A stretch of DNA of 64,000 nucleotides from Hormiphora californensis (Eukaryota > Ctenophora > Tentaculata > Cydippida > Pleurobrachiidae): assembly GCA_020137815.1 (NCBI GenBank), contig CM035359.1, forward strand, positions 7,742,882 through 7,806,881, in the 5' to 3' direction. Both the position numbers and the translations under genes were made by a program. The notes under the pieces are model-generated. The model was not told the origin of the DNA and searched no databases. It saw only the letters and a program-made list of their open reading frames with translations. Each line of letters opens with the position of its first letter. Within the stretch, counting starts at the first letter, position 1. Positions 33,511 to 45,698 of this stretch are shown here, piece by piece.

Positions 33511-33928
33511 TAGGGATCCCTAAATAAGTTCAGTATTTACACAGCGTTTACACAGTCTTTACACAGTCGTTACACCCAGAGCGGTGCGTGCTGCGTTTTG
33601 CGGCTTTTTTCAAGAAAATATTGGATTGTGTGCTGCACAATTGAGTAAATTGAGCGCCGCGGCGAAAAAAGTTTCCGAAAACGCTGCAAATCGAGTGCAA
33701 AAGACGCAGTCGTTACACCCAGAGCGGCGCGGGCGCTCTGGGTGTAAAGTGCGTTTCAAACGACTTGACCTGAGATTCCTGGAAATTCAGGATTTCCCCT
33801 TTGTAAATACACGCGCAATGCGCCAAATTCCAAGAATTTCGGGTCAAGTCGCTTGAAACGGACTTTAACGACTGTGTAAAGACTGTGTAAACTCTGTGTA
33901 AATACTGAACTTTTTTAGGGATCCCTAA
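33511..33928. mobile_element. MITE family A, copy 2, interrupted by another MITE
   Basis: Same ends as 14812-15107 (tagggatcccta then repeated tttacacag motifs). The right arm is split by an insertion at about 33746-33866 that has its own inverted ends (taaagt, gtttcaa, cgacttgacc on both sides). Removing the insert restores the family A sequence. Confidence 0.85.
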
Positions 33929-34200
33929 AGTCGAATTTTTTAATCAAGGGACAGAGGGGGCCGCGCATTCAGAGGGGTCGCGCGGCTTTGTATTTGCGCG
34001 TGATAGTCGAGATCAAGTTCCTGGCAATCTTAAGACTTGAACCCGGAAGCGTTGGAAAGATAATTTTAAGACCTTTTCAACGCAACCAAGATCAAGTCTT
34101 TATCTTATCAGGAAGAGGAGATATGAGCGAAAACATTTAGCACGCGCAAAAAGACTTTGTAAATGCGCGGCCCCCTGTCCCTTGATTAAAAAATTCGACT
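33929..34200. mobile_element. MITE family B, copy 1 (272 bp)
   Basis: Ends agtcgaattttttaatcaag and its exact complement. By eye identical to the copy at 53459-53730. It abuts the right end of MITE A. Confidence 0.92.
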
Positions 34201-35799
<1,599 letters not shown>

Positions 35800-36240
35800 T
35801 ACGGTGAGAGATTGCCCTGCACTCGAAAAAAATTCGGTCGGCGTACCGAAAAGCTGGACCGTACCGAAAAGCTGGATGGTGAGGCACTGGCTGAGATGTA
35901 ATGAAGTGAAGACGGAGCTACTGTTACTTGGAAAGAATGGAGCACTTGAGAAACTAACTTATGAGCCCTCACTTGTTTTCGGAGACACAGAAATCTTTCC
36001 GGTGGACAGGAAAGACCCTTAGCGTCTAATTCTATCTTGACAGCCAACTCACTATGGAACGGCAGGTTAACAGTGTCAAGAGGCAGCTGTCTGGCGCCGC
36101 GACCCATCTGAGCGCACTGAGAATCAAATGGGGTATGGCGCCGCCATATAGAGAGGCAGTGTGGTATGATTCTGAGGAACCTTTGGCAGGTCAATCGCTG
36201 CTTAGACCCCAATCCCCCTGAGGCCATGGGGCACTTGTTA
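35800..36240 (+). mobile_element. Decayed LINE reverse-transcriptase fragment
   Basis: Plus-strand fragments in two frames read CNEVKTELLLLGKNG then LDSQLTMERQVNSVKRQL, the post-YADD region of CR1/Jockey-type reverse transcriptases (the usual NLGV.LDS..T..KQV pattern). A stop and frame change at about 36020 separate them. No other domain remains. 36241-36637 shows nothing I recognise. Confidence 0.65.
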
Positions 36241-36637
36241 GTGCAGTGATTTTTGCGTTTTGGTACCCATTTCGACGCCACGGGATCGAGATTGCAATTC
36301 AGCGGGAGTACGTGTGGGATAACCTGTTGTTACTGTTATTATTTGCTGAGATGCACACACCTAGATCTTTTAGACGTTGTATTCAGTGCATGTCATTGTC
36401 ATGCTTCCTTCTCCTAGCAGCTCTCTCAACGCATCAGTGTGTCTGCAATTTATCTTTCTTTTTTCCTCTTTATTACTTCTCATTTTGCGGTTTGCCGATC
36501 TTCTACCTGATCTTGACGTTAGTTAAACAGATCTGAGTGGCGCTCATTAACAATCGTCCCCACATTGGCAAGTACAGGAACATCGCCACAATTTGATTGC
36601 TAATTAAAATAATACAAGTTCTGTTCTCTCTTGCAGT

Positions 36638-36714
36638 TTGGTGACATAGACACCGTGCGCGACCAAGATTGAGCTCACACACAGGGGTCGCGCCAGGTGT
36701 CTATATGTCACCAA
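36638..36714. mobile_element. Short palindromic MITE
   Basis: Ends ttggtgacatagacacc and ggtgtctatatgtcaccaa, 77 bp in total, with a near-repeat of the flanking word (cttgcagtt) on both sides. Confidence 0.7.
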
Positions 36715-36923
36715 TCTTGCAGTTAGGCCATGTATATTTCATATATGAATATTAAATCATTTGCTAGGGGACGTTCGCGTTTCACAATATGATTTGCTCC
36801 CAGTCTCTATCATATAGATATTTGCTTCTTTCCCAATCCTGCAACCTTTTACAGCTGCAATATATTATATCATGTCAGTTTTAACCACTGCACCACTTCC
36901 TTCATCATCCCTCGTTAGCTGCA

Positions 36924-37426
36924 TGTTATACACCTCTTTTCGTCATTACAAATATGTACACTCATGTGCACCCCCGATAAATTGGGTTCCTACCCACTCT
37001 TCTTTAAATTAAATATATATTTATTCACCCTCTTCAAACTGGATTTGGTACGGCATAGTTACTCGGAACAGCTTGGACCGAATGAGATCATTGTGGAGAT
37101 AGTCATAACATCCTGGCACTTGCGGAGATAATCATAACAATCTGAACTGTTAAGAAGAGATAGTCACAACAACCTCTATGTTTAACACGAGGAATCTACG
37201 TCAATCCGGATTCTAGGAAGAGTATTTATACTACGACGAGGACGGAAGAAGGAGCGTTGTCAAGATCGATATCACGAGCGATCACTGAGCTAAAACACCG
37301 AAGACTATACATATTCCTGTCGAATAATTCATTTCGACAGATCTGTTTATTTCCGTGTTCCTTACCCCAGAACCAATCTATCATCGCTCACCCATTCACT
37401 AACCAGCGCTACATACACCCTTAACA
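36924..37426 (+). repeat. 5' LTR
   Basis: 503 bp, TG..CA ends. A TATA-like stretch (gtatttatac) lies near 37222. Confidence 0.95.
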
Positions 37427-37469
37427 TAAGTGGAGCCTGACACAAAGCGAACCACTACTCCAAAAAAAT

Positions 37470-38435
37470 ATGACCGAGAAAAAACAACTCCAAGAAAAAA
37501 TGATCAGTCTGAAGGCTGAAATGGAAAAATTGGCTGTCAGTATGACAGAACATGGTTTGGAACCAGATCCAGGGTTCACGAAAAATACCGGATCAAAACT
37601 CCCCAAATTCAAAAAGGGAGACAACTTCAACACTTTTTGTGACCGTTTTGAGGATTATGCAAAATACACAAAAACTGTAAAAAATCTTGATACTCTGTTT
37701 TTACAGTGTGTAGACAACACATCATATCCAACTTTGAGAACCTTGATGGACGGTCTACCCAACACGGTTAAAAGTGACATTTCTCTGTTATGCAGAGAGT
37801 TAAAAACGGGTTTCTCTGGCGGTGAAACACAAACTGTGAAACAACAATTGATGAGTTTAAAGCAGTCATCAACAGACAGCATTACCTCGTTCTGTGCAAA
37901 CATTGAGGAAAAAGCAAGATTGTCTTATGGAAACATGAAGGATGCGGATGACATTGCACTCCTTGTACTACTGAGAGGTCTGAGAAATAGGGATATTAAA
38001 CAAAAACTGAATGAAGCATCACTAACATCCTATGAGGAAGGGATGAGAATGGCACTGAAATTGGAGACTGTAAACAACCTGATAAACGGTGAACCTTCTA
38101 CTGACGTCCTACAAGCAGGAGAGGCACGAGAGGATAGTTTCTCGAGAGGTAACCAGGATCGGTGGAGGAGCAGTGAGAGATATCGGGATAACAGCAGGGG
38201 AAGGAACGATCGCAGCAGACAGAGGAGTCGCACCCCAAGCATGGAACAAGATAGATACCGGGGCTACTACAACCACCGTAACAGGAGCAGCGGCAGATAC
38301 AACTCACGAAGAGATTCTACACCACACCGACGGAAAGTGAACTGGTCGGATAATCAGATCAGGTGCTACAACTGCGGGAAGAGAGGTCACATGGCCAGAA
38401 ACTGCTACTCGAATAGGCGGAACCATTTAAACTAG
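37470..38435 (+). CDS. gag: Retrotransposon Gag
   Basis: 321-residue structural protein of the Ty3-type element. An N-terminal helical region is followed by a capsid-like domain (about residues 50-200, with FNTFCDRFEDYAKY and LLRGLRNRDIKQKL). Then come an Arg/Ser-rich basic stretch and one CCHC zinc knuckle (CYNCGKRGHMARNC) near the C-terminus, for RNA packaging. The stop TAG at 38433-38435 directly follows a slippery heptamer, so most ribosomes would end here and a fraction would enter pol. Confidence 0.95.
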   Translation: MTEKKQLQEKMISLKAEMEKLAVSMTEHGLEPDPGFTKNTGSKLPKFKKGDNFNTFCDRFEDYAKYTKTVKNLDTLFLQCVDNTSYPTLRTLMDGLPNTVKSDISLLCRELKTGFSGGETQTVKQQLMSLKQSSTDSITSFCANIEEKARLSYGNMKDADDIALLVLLRGLRNRDIKQKLNEASLTSYEEGMRMALKLETVNNLINGEPSTDVLQAGEAREDSFSRGNQDRWRSSERYRDNSRGRNDRSRQRSRTPSMEQDRYRGYYNHRNRSSGRYNSRRDSTPHRRKVNWSDNQIRCYNCGKRGHMARNCYSNRRNHLN

Positions 38436-38484
38436 ATGCGGGTTGCACCAAGGTTTATTCTGCGGATTCTTGTAAAGGCAACCC
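38426..38484 (+). promoter_or_regulatory. Predicted -1 ribosomal frameshift signal, gag to pol
   Basis: The heptamer T TTA AAC (38426-38432) is in the correct phase in gag, with the stop TAG next. Slipping back one base enters the pol frame, which is open from 38417. Seven bases later a perfect 7-bp stem can form: gggttgc (38440-38446) with gcaaccc (38478-38484), enclosing a 31-base loop. Heptamer, spacer and stem all match known -1 signals; I did not establish a pseudoknot. Confidence 0.85.
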
Positions 38485-38500
38485 AAGGAGAGGAAAACAA

Positions 38501-41500
38501 ATGATCGTGACAGGTCACATTGAAAATACACCGTTGAACATTTTACTGGACACTGGAGCTGGTGCATCTCTCATCAGTACACGCACTGTCTACCAACTTG
38601 GTAAACAAGACAAAATTCAGCCCACAGAAACAATAATTCGGGGCTTATCTAAAACAAATCTCTTGCCAAAAGGAGAGATCTACTTAAAAATAGCTGTAGC
38701 AAAAACGGAAGTACAGCAACGTTTTGTTGTCATGGACAACCTGGCAGATGACATTCTAGCTGGGACAGATCTGATGGAGAAACTTGATATGAAAATTGAT
38801 GTGAAGGAAAACAAAATATTCACCCAATACGGGAAAACATTGGCAAGGAGCTATCCTATCGCCCTTCCACAAACTTGCAAAGTCAAGGTAAGGCGAACTG
38901 TAACCATTCCTGGAAACAGCGTCACACACATCTCAGCAATGCTGAACATCCCTAAATCTGAGAAAACATATGAAGGGGTATTGTTTGGAAATCGGAGAAT
39001 AACAAACTCTCTGGGTGTGTGCATTGAAAATTCTATGGCGCATAGCAAGGGTAATGAGATACTGGTGCGATGTATCAATCCATTCCCACACGTCATAACA
39101 CTGCACAGAAATAGGGTCATTGGCAACATGATGCCACTGGATCAGTCGTACAGACAAAATGTTTACAAAACATCAGAAGATGTTACTCTTGAAAATATTC
39201 CTCGATTACCTGAAGCTGAACCTGAAGAGGTGACACGCAATAGGGACAAATGGGAGGATATAGAAAAATTGTTTGATCAGCTTGGCGTTGAATCACTCCA
39301 AATTGATGAAGAACACAAAACCAAACTAAAAAACATTCTGAAACACTATTCCCATTGTTTTTCAAAACACCAATTTGACCTAGGAACTGCCACCTTTGTT
39401 GAGGCATCCTTGAAACTCAAAGACAGTTATGTAGCAAGGTGGATACCCAGTAGGGAAGTTCCATATGATCTACAAAACGTCATGGAAGAAGAGCTCATGA
39501 CATTGGTCAAGTCTGGACAAATTGAAGAGTGCAAAGGACCAGGGATCTGGAACAGTCCGGTCTTTCTGGTGAAAAAGCCAGGAACGAAAAAATACCGAGT
39601 TGTGCAAGACCTGAGACAGCTCAACAAAGAGAGCATCCCCGAAACATTCCCATTACCAAATATAAACACGGTGATGAACAACATGGATGAATGTGAGTGG
39701 CTAACCTCATTTGACTTCACAAAAGGTTTCAATCAGATAAAACTTGACGAGGAAAGCAAACCACTAACAGCTTTCACTTATAAAAACACTCGCTATCAAT
39801 GGACGAGGCTCATTATGGGTCACTGTTCTAGCAGTAGTATATTTGCCAAATCTATGGCAGAATTGTTCCAAAAAGTTCCTTTCCAAGCGCTAATTTGCTT
39901 CTTGGATGATGTGCTAATAGGAAGCAACACTGTTGATACACATCTAGACAGGCTGGAATTCGTTTTAGCAAGACTGTCATTTGGAGGATTGAAAATTAGT
40001 CCTTCTAAAACACAATTGTTCAGAAAACAAGTCAAATTTCTCGGACACATCATGAACAAAAATGGCATTTCTATTGATCCAGCTCGTGTGGATGCAATAA
40101 AGAAACTACAATTGCCAAAGTCTGTGAAAGAACTGCAAAAATTTCTGGGAGCTGTAAATTATAACAGAGCCTATATAAAAGATTACAGCAAAATAGCAAC
40201 CCCACTATACGACATGCTACAGAAGAAACGCAAATTTGAGTGGAATTCTACTTCCACAAAAGCATTTGAAAATTTGAAAAATGCACTTGGAAAAACACCG
40301 GTCTTGGTGATTCCAAACTACCAGCACCCTGACCAAAATTATGAGTTGACAATTGACTCCAGTAAAATCGGCCATGGGGCCACACTAAACCAAGTATTAC
40401 ATGGGAAAAAGAGGACCATAGCCTATTGGTCAAAATCGGTACCTGTGCATCAGAGAAAATTTGGGGCAACTAGACTAGAATTTCTTGGTCTATGTCATGC
40501 TCTAAAGCACTTCCGGATGTACCTGATGGGTACAAAAAGGTTCAAGGTGCTAACTGATTGTAAAGCTCTGCTAAACTTGAAAACCATTTTCAAGAAAGAG
40601 AGTAGCTACATTCACAGAAAAATAGCCGAATTGGAAGAATACAATTTTGACATAATGCACATTGCTGGCGAATCTGTACACATGGGTATGACAGATTATT
40701 TGAGCCGACACCCAATACCCAAAACAAACTGTGTAGGTACACAAACCTTGGAAAATGATACAATGCAGAGATCGGATGACAAACAAAGAAATCTAACTGA
40801 CCACGTGGTTCAGGTCAACAAATCACTTGCAATCGATATACCTGTCACTCTGACAGAGATAAAGCAAGATTATGCTGATGATGTAACATTGTCAACAGTC
40901 ATTGGTTGGCTAAAGAACAAGGACACACCAAAACATCTGTCTAGCAGGAAAACACCGGCTGAACTTCTCCACTACTGGAGACAGATAAAAAGGTTACATG
41001 TTGAAAATGGTGTACTCAAAAAGAGGTTTATAGACCCCAACAACAAAGAAAATGACAGAACATTAACTGTTCTACCACACACTCTCGTAGAGAGAACAAT
41101 GTACGCTTACCATGACAAGAACGGTCATGCTGGTTTCGAAACATGTCTAAGCAGTTGTCAACAGACATACTACTTTTACAAACAACGGAAAATGTTCCAC
41201 ATGTACTGCGATGCATGCTTAAAATGTGCCAGGGGAAAACAGCCCCACAGATTCAAAAAAGCACCACTAAAACCAATGACATACACGGAATTTGGACAGT
41301 GTGTGGCAATTGATTTTTTGGAACGCTCCAAAACACCAAATGCAAGAGGGTACACTGCATTATTGGTCATGGTGGACCAATTTTCAAATTATGTGGTAGC
41401 AATACCCGTGAAATCCACTGGGGCCGAAGAGGCTGCCAGAGTTATTGTGAGGGAATGGATACAACGTCTAGGTGTTATGAAATCCATTAGGCATGATCTG

Positions 41501-43051
41501 GGATCTGCTTTTACCTCAAAATTATTCCAAGCTATGTTGAAGATGTTCGACATACAAAGCAAACACGGAGTGGCTTGGCACTCACAAGCAAATGGGTTAT
41601 GTGAAGCAATGAACAAACGTATAAACACATGTATACGAACGTGTTTAACACCACAACAACAAATGAATTTTGATCAATGGATCGGATACATAACATTCAC
41701 CATGAACTGTTTAAAGAGTTCAAAAACAAAACATACTGCAAATTTTCTAGTATTCTCTAGGGAACTTGCTGCCCCAAGAGATTTGTTTGTTGTCGATAAT
41801 GAGAGAACAGAAAACGCAGAAAATGAATTGTGTGACACACGTGAAAAACAAATTTATGAAACATACATGAAGATACAAAAGGTAACTAGAGAGGCGGTCA
41901 AATCTATACAAGAAAAAGCCAAATACATGAAAGCTGCGTATGACAAACACGTGCACGGACCCTTCTTCGAAGAGGGACAATATTGCATGCTGCTCGTAAA
42001 ACCAGCTCAACATAAATGGCTACCAAGATTTGAAGGACCGTACCTCATCACAGAAAAGTTATCTGACCACAATTACATTGTAAAAACAGAAACAGAGAAA
42101 AAACTAGTCAACATCACAAAAATGAAGCTGTACAAGAAGAACAAATACTCTGACTCACCCAATGATAAGGTGAATGAATTGAGGAAAGAAAATACCATTC
42201 CAAAAAATGTAACTACTAGGATGCCAGAGTATAATGTGGAAAGTTCTTCCAGCTCATCCAGTTCTGATGACGAGGATTGGGGATTCTACTCATTCCGGAG
42301 ACCGACTTGCAACACACCCAGTTCTGTACCGGCGGCTAGCAGCTCAGTTGGGAGCCAAGAAGATGAACAGGATCCTTTCTCTACGGCTCATTCGGGAGCA
42401 GAGATTGAGGAACATGCAGAGGTGACGCAGCCCATAGGCGAGATCAGAGATACTGATCCAGTTAGTGCGTCAACACCAATACCTGCTGAGAGGCGGACTT
42501 CTTCCAGGGACAGGAAACCTATGGAGAGGCTCAATTATAACCGTCTCGGAGGTCCCAAGGAGACAAGGGGACAACCAGATAACGACGATACGATCACAGA
42601 AGTGACGACTGATGGATCGGAGGAAAGTCAGCCAGAGACAATGGCTGATGTAACGACGGAGAGGCTACCAGAGATAGCTAATGAAGCGGAGGAAAGGCAA
42701 CTGGAGCTAGAGATGATGACTGATGAATCGGACGAAAGCGAACCAGAGTTAACGACTAACGAGACGGAGGAAAGTCACACGAAGATGACTACTGACGAAG
42801 AAGGGCAACCAGACTTACCTACAGCTGTTCAACCAACAGATGAAACAGAAGCTGGACCTTCAATCCCAGCACCAGTAAAGATAGAGCCAGAATTCAACGT
42901 TCCAGGGAAACCTCTGAAGAAACCCAGAGGAAAGATGGACTTGGCATATATCGCGGGAGCTTCGAAGCTGTACACACCGGAAGAAAAGGTGATGCTGAGG
43001 ATGTACAGAGCGGAGAAAGCGAGGAGAAAGCAGCTAGAGAAGAAGCAGTAA
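38501..43051 (+). CDS. pol: Retrotransposon Pol (protease, RT, RNase H, integrase)
   Basis: 1,516 codons from the first Met; the true product is probably a Gag-Pol fusion starting at the frameshift. Aspartic protease: LLDTGAGAS, catalytic Asp near residue 17. Reverse transcriptase: FDFTKGFNQIKL and the catalytic FLDD near residue 467. RNase H: TIDSSKIGHG near 616, with downstream Glu and Asp (LEFLGL, LTDCKALL). Integrase: HHCC zinc finger around 871-910, then catalytic Asp (AIDFLERS), Asp (RHDLGSAF) and Glu (GLCEAMNK). The C-terminal about 300 residues are acidic and Ser/Thr-rich, with no chromodomain I can see. No stop or frameshift interrupts it, so this copy may be active. Confidence 0.95.
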   Translation: MIVTGHIENTPLNILLDTGAGASLISTRTVYQLGKQDKIQPTETIIRGLSKTNLLPKGEIYLKIAVAKTEVQQRFVVMDNLADDILAGTDLMEKLDMKIDVKENKIFTQYGKTLARSYPIALPQTCKVKVRRTVTIPGNSVTHISAMLNIPKSEKTYEGVLFGNRRITNSLGVCIENSMAHSKGNEILVRCINPFPHVITLHRNRVIGNMMPLDQSYRQNVYKTSEDVTLENIPRLPEAEPEEVTRNRDKWEDIEKLFDQLGVESLQIDEEHKTKLKNILKHYSHCFSKHQFDLGTATFVEASLKLKDSYVARWIPSREVPYDLQNVMEEELMTLVKSGQIEECKGPGIWNSPVFLVKKPGTKKYRVVQDLRQLNKESIPETFPLPNINTVMNNMDECEWLTSFDFTKGFNQIKLDEESKPLTAFTYKNTRYQWTRLIMGHCSSSSIFAKSMAELFQKVPFQALICFLDDVLIGSNTVDTHLDRLEFVLARLSFGGLKISPSKTQLFRKQVKFLGHIMNKNGISIDPARVDAIKKLQLPKSVKELQKFLGAVNYNRAYIKDYSKIATPLYDMLQKKRKFEWNSTSTKAFENLKNALGKTPVLVIPNYQHPDQNYELTIDSSKIGHGATLNQVLHGKKRTIAYWSKSVPVHQRKFGATRLEFLGLCHALKHFRMYLMGTKRFKVLTDCKALLNLKTIFKKESSYIHRKIAELEEYNFDIMHIAGESVHMGMTDYLSRHPIPKTNCVGTQTLENDTMQRSDDKQRNLTDHVVQVNKSLAIDIPVTLTEIKQDYADDVTLSTVIGWLKNKDTPKHLSSRKTPAELLHYWRQIKRLHVENGVLKKRFIDPNNKENDRTLTVLPHTLVERTMYAYHDKNGHAGFETCLSSCQQTYYFYKQRKMFHMYCDACLKCARGKQPHRFKKAPLKPMTYTEFGQCVAIDFLERSKTPNARGYTALLVMVDQFSNYVVAIPVKSTGAEEAARVIVREWIQRLGVMKSIRHDLGSAFTSKLFQAMLKMFDIQSKHGVAWHSQANGLCEAMNKRINTCIRTCLTPQQQMNFDQWIGYITFTMNCLKSSKTKHTANFLVFSRELAAPRDLFVVDNERTENAENELCDTREKQIYETYMKIQKVTREAVKSIQEKAKYMKAAYDKHVHGPFFEEGQYCMLLVKPAQHKWLPRFEGPYLITEKLSDHNYIVKTETEKKLVNITKMKLYKKNKYSDSPNDKVNELRKENTIPKNVTTRMPEYNVESSSSSSSSDDEDWGFYSFRRPTCNTPSSVPAASSSVGSQEDEQDPFSTAHSGAEIEEHAEVTQPIGEIRDTDPVSASTPIPAERRTSSRDRKPMERLNYNRLGGPKETRGQPDNDDTITEVTTDGSEESQPETMADVTTERLPEIANEAEERQLELEMMTDESDESEPELTTNETEESHTKMTTDEEGQPDLPTAVQPTDETEAGPSIPAPVKIEPEFNVPGKPLKKPRGKMDLAYIAGASKLYTPEEKVMLRMYRAEKARRKQLEKKQ

Positions 43052-43547
43052 ATCCCCACTACTCCGAGGAACAATGGAACATGTTTTGTGAAGATGCAAG
43101 CTAAAAAGATACCTGGACTAGTAGTTTCTGGAAATATGCTAATGGCCATAAGCACTTTCCTCGTAGAAACAAACGTCAGATTTACGGGTCCAAAAAACTA
43201 GCTGTGAAATAAAAAACATACAAACGACTATACTGATGGAGTAAGTCACACTAATCATTATAAATTGCCTAAATGGGATCAAACAGTGCGGGTTGGTCCA
43301 CTATCATTTAACCATGGGCTACCGCGACTCACTGCATCAAAGCTGGTGCCAAAAGAGGATTGAAAATTGCAGGGATGAAACATTTTAGTCCCTGTGCCAA
43401 GAGAAACCAAAATACCATAATTTAATGGTGATAAATCTGTTCGATAGACAAATGTCCAACCAGTCGATTAAAGCGGTGGATTATTTCACGAATAATTTGT
43501 CGGTCCACGGGACCGAAATTTATTCTTAAAAATTTGGTGTATGGATG
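43052..43547 (+). other. Non-coding region between pol and the 3' LTR
   Basis: No env-like ORF. The short purine-rich stretch near 43355-43385 is distant from the LTR, so a polypurine tract is not assigned. Confidence 0.6.
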
Positions 43548-44050
43548 TGTTATACACCTCTTTTCGTCATTACAAATATGTACACTCATGTGCACCCCCG
43601 ATAAATTGGGTTCCTACCCACTCTTCTTTAAATTAAATATATATTTATTCACCCTCTTCAAACTGGATTTGGTACGGCATAGTTACTCGGAACAGCTTGG
43701 ACCGAATGAGATCATTGTGGAGATAGTCATAACATCCTGGCACTTGCGGAGATAATCATAACAATCTGAACTGTTAAGAAGAGATAGTCACAACAACCTC
43801 TATGTTTAACACGAGGAATCTACGTCAATCCGGATTCTAGGAAGAGTATTTATACTACGACGAGGACGGAAGAAGGAGCGTTGTCAAGATCGATATCACG
43901 AGCGATCACTGAGCTAAAACACCGAAGACTATACATATTCCTGTCGAATAATTCATTTCGACAGATCTGTTTATTTCCGTGTTCCTTACCCCAGAACCAA
44001 TCTATCATCGCTCACCCATTCACTAACCAGCGCTACATACACCCTTAACA
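43548..44050 (+). repeat. 3' LTR
   Basis: 503 bp; same sequence as the 5' LTR by eye. Confidence 0.95.
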
Positions 44051-44278
44051 TGCAGTACCCCTACATCACACATGAAGGTTTGTTACATTACACATATAAT
44101 ATTGTTAATATAATGTATATTTTCAGTTGATGGTTAATTGTCTGGATAATGGATTTTGAGTTTTGACAAATTTAGCCACAATTTGTATGTATACGTGTAG
44201 TACACGGTGTACTGTTCAGTGTACCCCGACACGACGCGAAGCTTCTTTTATTCAGAAAGATTCAGAAAAAATGATATA

Positions 44279-44762
44279 GGGTGAACCGGGGCAATTCGAA
44301 CCACCGGGAAAATTCGAACCATGTGCTGCCCGTCTCTCACCTAGTTAAGCTATGATAATGACATCATCCTATCTCCAGAAGAAAACTGCTCGTTTGAGCC
44401 TGCCCACGTTAGATTTGAAAAAACTAGCTGAAAGCTGACAATATTAGCTTTCTGATGGTATAAAAGTTGTTTAAATATTCTGGTAAATTAAGATTACCGG
44501 GGCAATTCGAACCACCTGGGCAATTCGAACCGGGGCAATTTGGTTAGTGAACCAGGCCAATGATGTGCAGTTCTTTGTACCACGTGATACCGGGGCAATT
44601 AGAACCAGAACGACCAGCGTGGAGATTGCGTGGAGATTACATGGTTCGAATTGCCCCCACCTCTAACAACACCAGGCGGGAATCTTCTTCTGGTGTTGTG
44701 AGGACTTTCACGTGATTCCCACGTGACGAAATAAAGCACTCCTATTGGTGTGGTCCGAATCG
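44279..44762 (-). mobile_element. MITE family G, copy 2 (inverted, truncated)
   Basis: Starts agggtgaaccggggcaattc and matches the complement of about 27820-28360. The other terminus is missing. One arm keeps the hallmark ggttcgaattgcccc repeats. Confidence 0.85.
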
Positions 44763-44932
44763 GGTGATCTGATCCTCGGCGGAGAGATTTGATCATGGGT
44801 CGGGTGAATGGGTGATGTGACCTGATGACGGAAATTTTTGGAACCCTCAACATGCATCAGGGGGATCAAGTTTCACCCCTTTGTGCATTATGTAGTAAAA
44901 TTGTTCTTTAACATGTTTGTGGTCCATATCAG

Positions 44933-45506
44933 GAAGATGCAGCCTGTAAGGGAGCGCTATCAGACTGTGCAGATACCATGGTGATAGAACTGAAGTATGA
45001 CATGAAGGAGACGATTATACCGTACCCGCAGGTAAAACAGCTAGCTGCCAATAACATATTGAAATATTCTCCCCGGTCTAGTCGGACCCTGAGCCATTAG
45101 CTTTTCTTGATTAGGCAGATTGTCAACATTGTAGATTCGCAATGATTCTAGCAAACCAATTAATATATATAAGTATTCCAATCCATTCTTTCTGTTAGGT
45201 GGAAGATGCATATTTGAGGCAATCTGAAATGTGTACCTCACCACTTGTTTCAAACATAAGAGATGAAATTATGGCAACACGACGCCGAGTTCAGGCCCTC
45301 CAATTGCAAAGGTAACAATGGTAAACATCCCCAGTGACGACTAATAACCTAGGAGTAGGACCAAAGGAAACTAGTAAACGATCCAAACAGAATTCCCAGT
45401 GCACTGAAGTGACGTAAAAATTCAATGGCAAACAGAAAAACAGTATTTTGTAAATATTTTGTAAATAAGTTTCAACATTTTCAGGCGAACATCTACACCA
45501 AAATGA
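44933..45506 (+). CDS. Three 3'-terminal exons of an unidentified gene
   Basis: Exons 44933-45031, 45199-45311 and 45485-45506 are joined by canonical sites with agreeing phase. They encode about 77 residues beginning EDAACKGALSDCADTMV and ending LQLQRRTSTPK before TGA. The upstream exons were not found. If they lie to the left, the LTR retrotransposon and MITE G would be in an intron of this gene. The sequence looks helical and basic at the end; I do not recognise the family. It converges on the spermidine-synthase-like gene with a gap of about 190 bp. Confidence 0.6.
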
Positions 45507-45698
45507 ACTGTTCCTCTGATTTATGTATACTCCTTATCATTAAGTGACCAGCACAGGAGCAGTAATGCTACATATGATTGTGTATAAAGTTGTTTTATTA
45601 CCAATTGTTAATATAGGGCGTGTCTTTAAATATAAACAGAGTGTTTTTCATCAGTTCACAGTCCAAAATAACACCACATATTCCCTCGACTCTTCTCG

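Larger units (their letters stand above)
36924..44050 (+). mobile_element. Full-length Ty3/gypsy-type LTR retrotransposon
   Basis: 7,127 bp bounded by two LTRs of exactly 503 bp that start TGTTATACAC and end CTTAACA. I found no difference between them by eye, indicating recent insertion. A 4-bp target duplication tgca flanks the element (36920-36923 and 44051-44054). The internal part has gag and pol with domain order protease, RT, RNase H, integrase, which defines the Ty3 type. There is no env-like ORF after pol and no clear polypurine tract directly before the 3' LTR. The primer-binding site after the 5' LTR (from 37431, tggagcctgac) could not be matched to a tRNA. Confidence 0.95.

Noticed and set aside
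43052-43547. Possible env gene after pol
   Set aside because: No ORF of useful length, no signal peptide or membrane segment.
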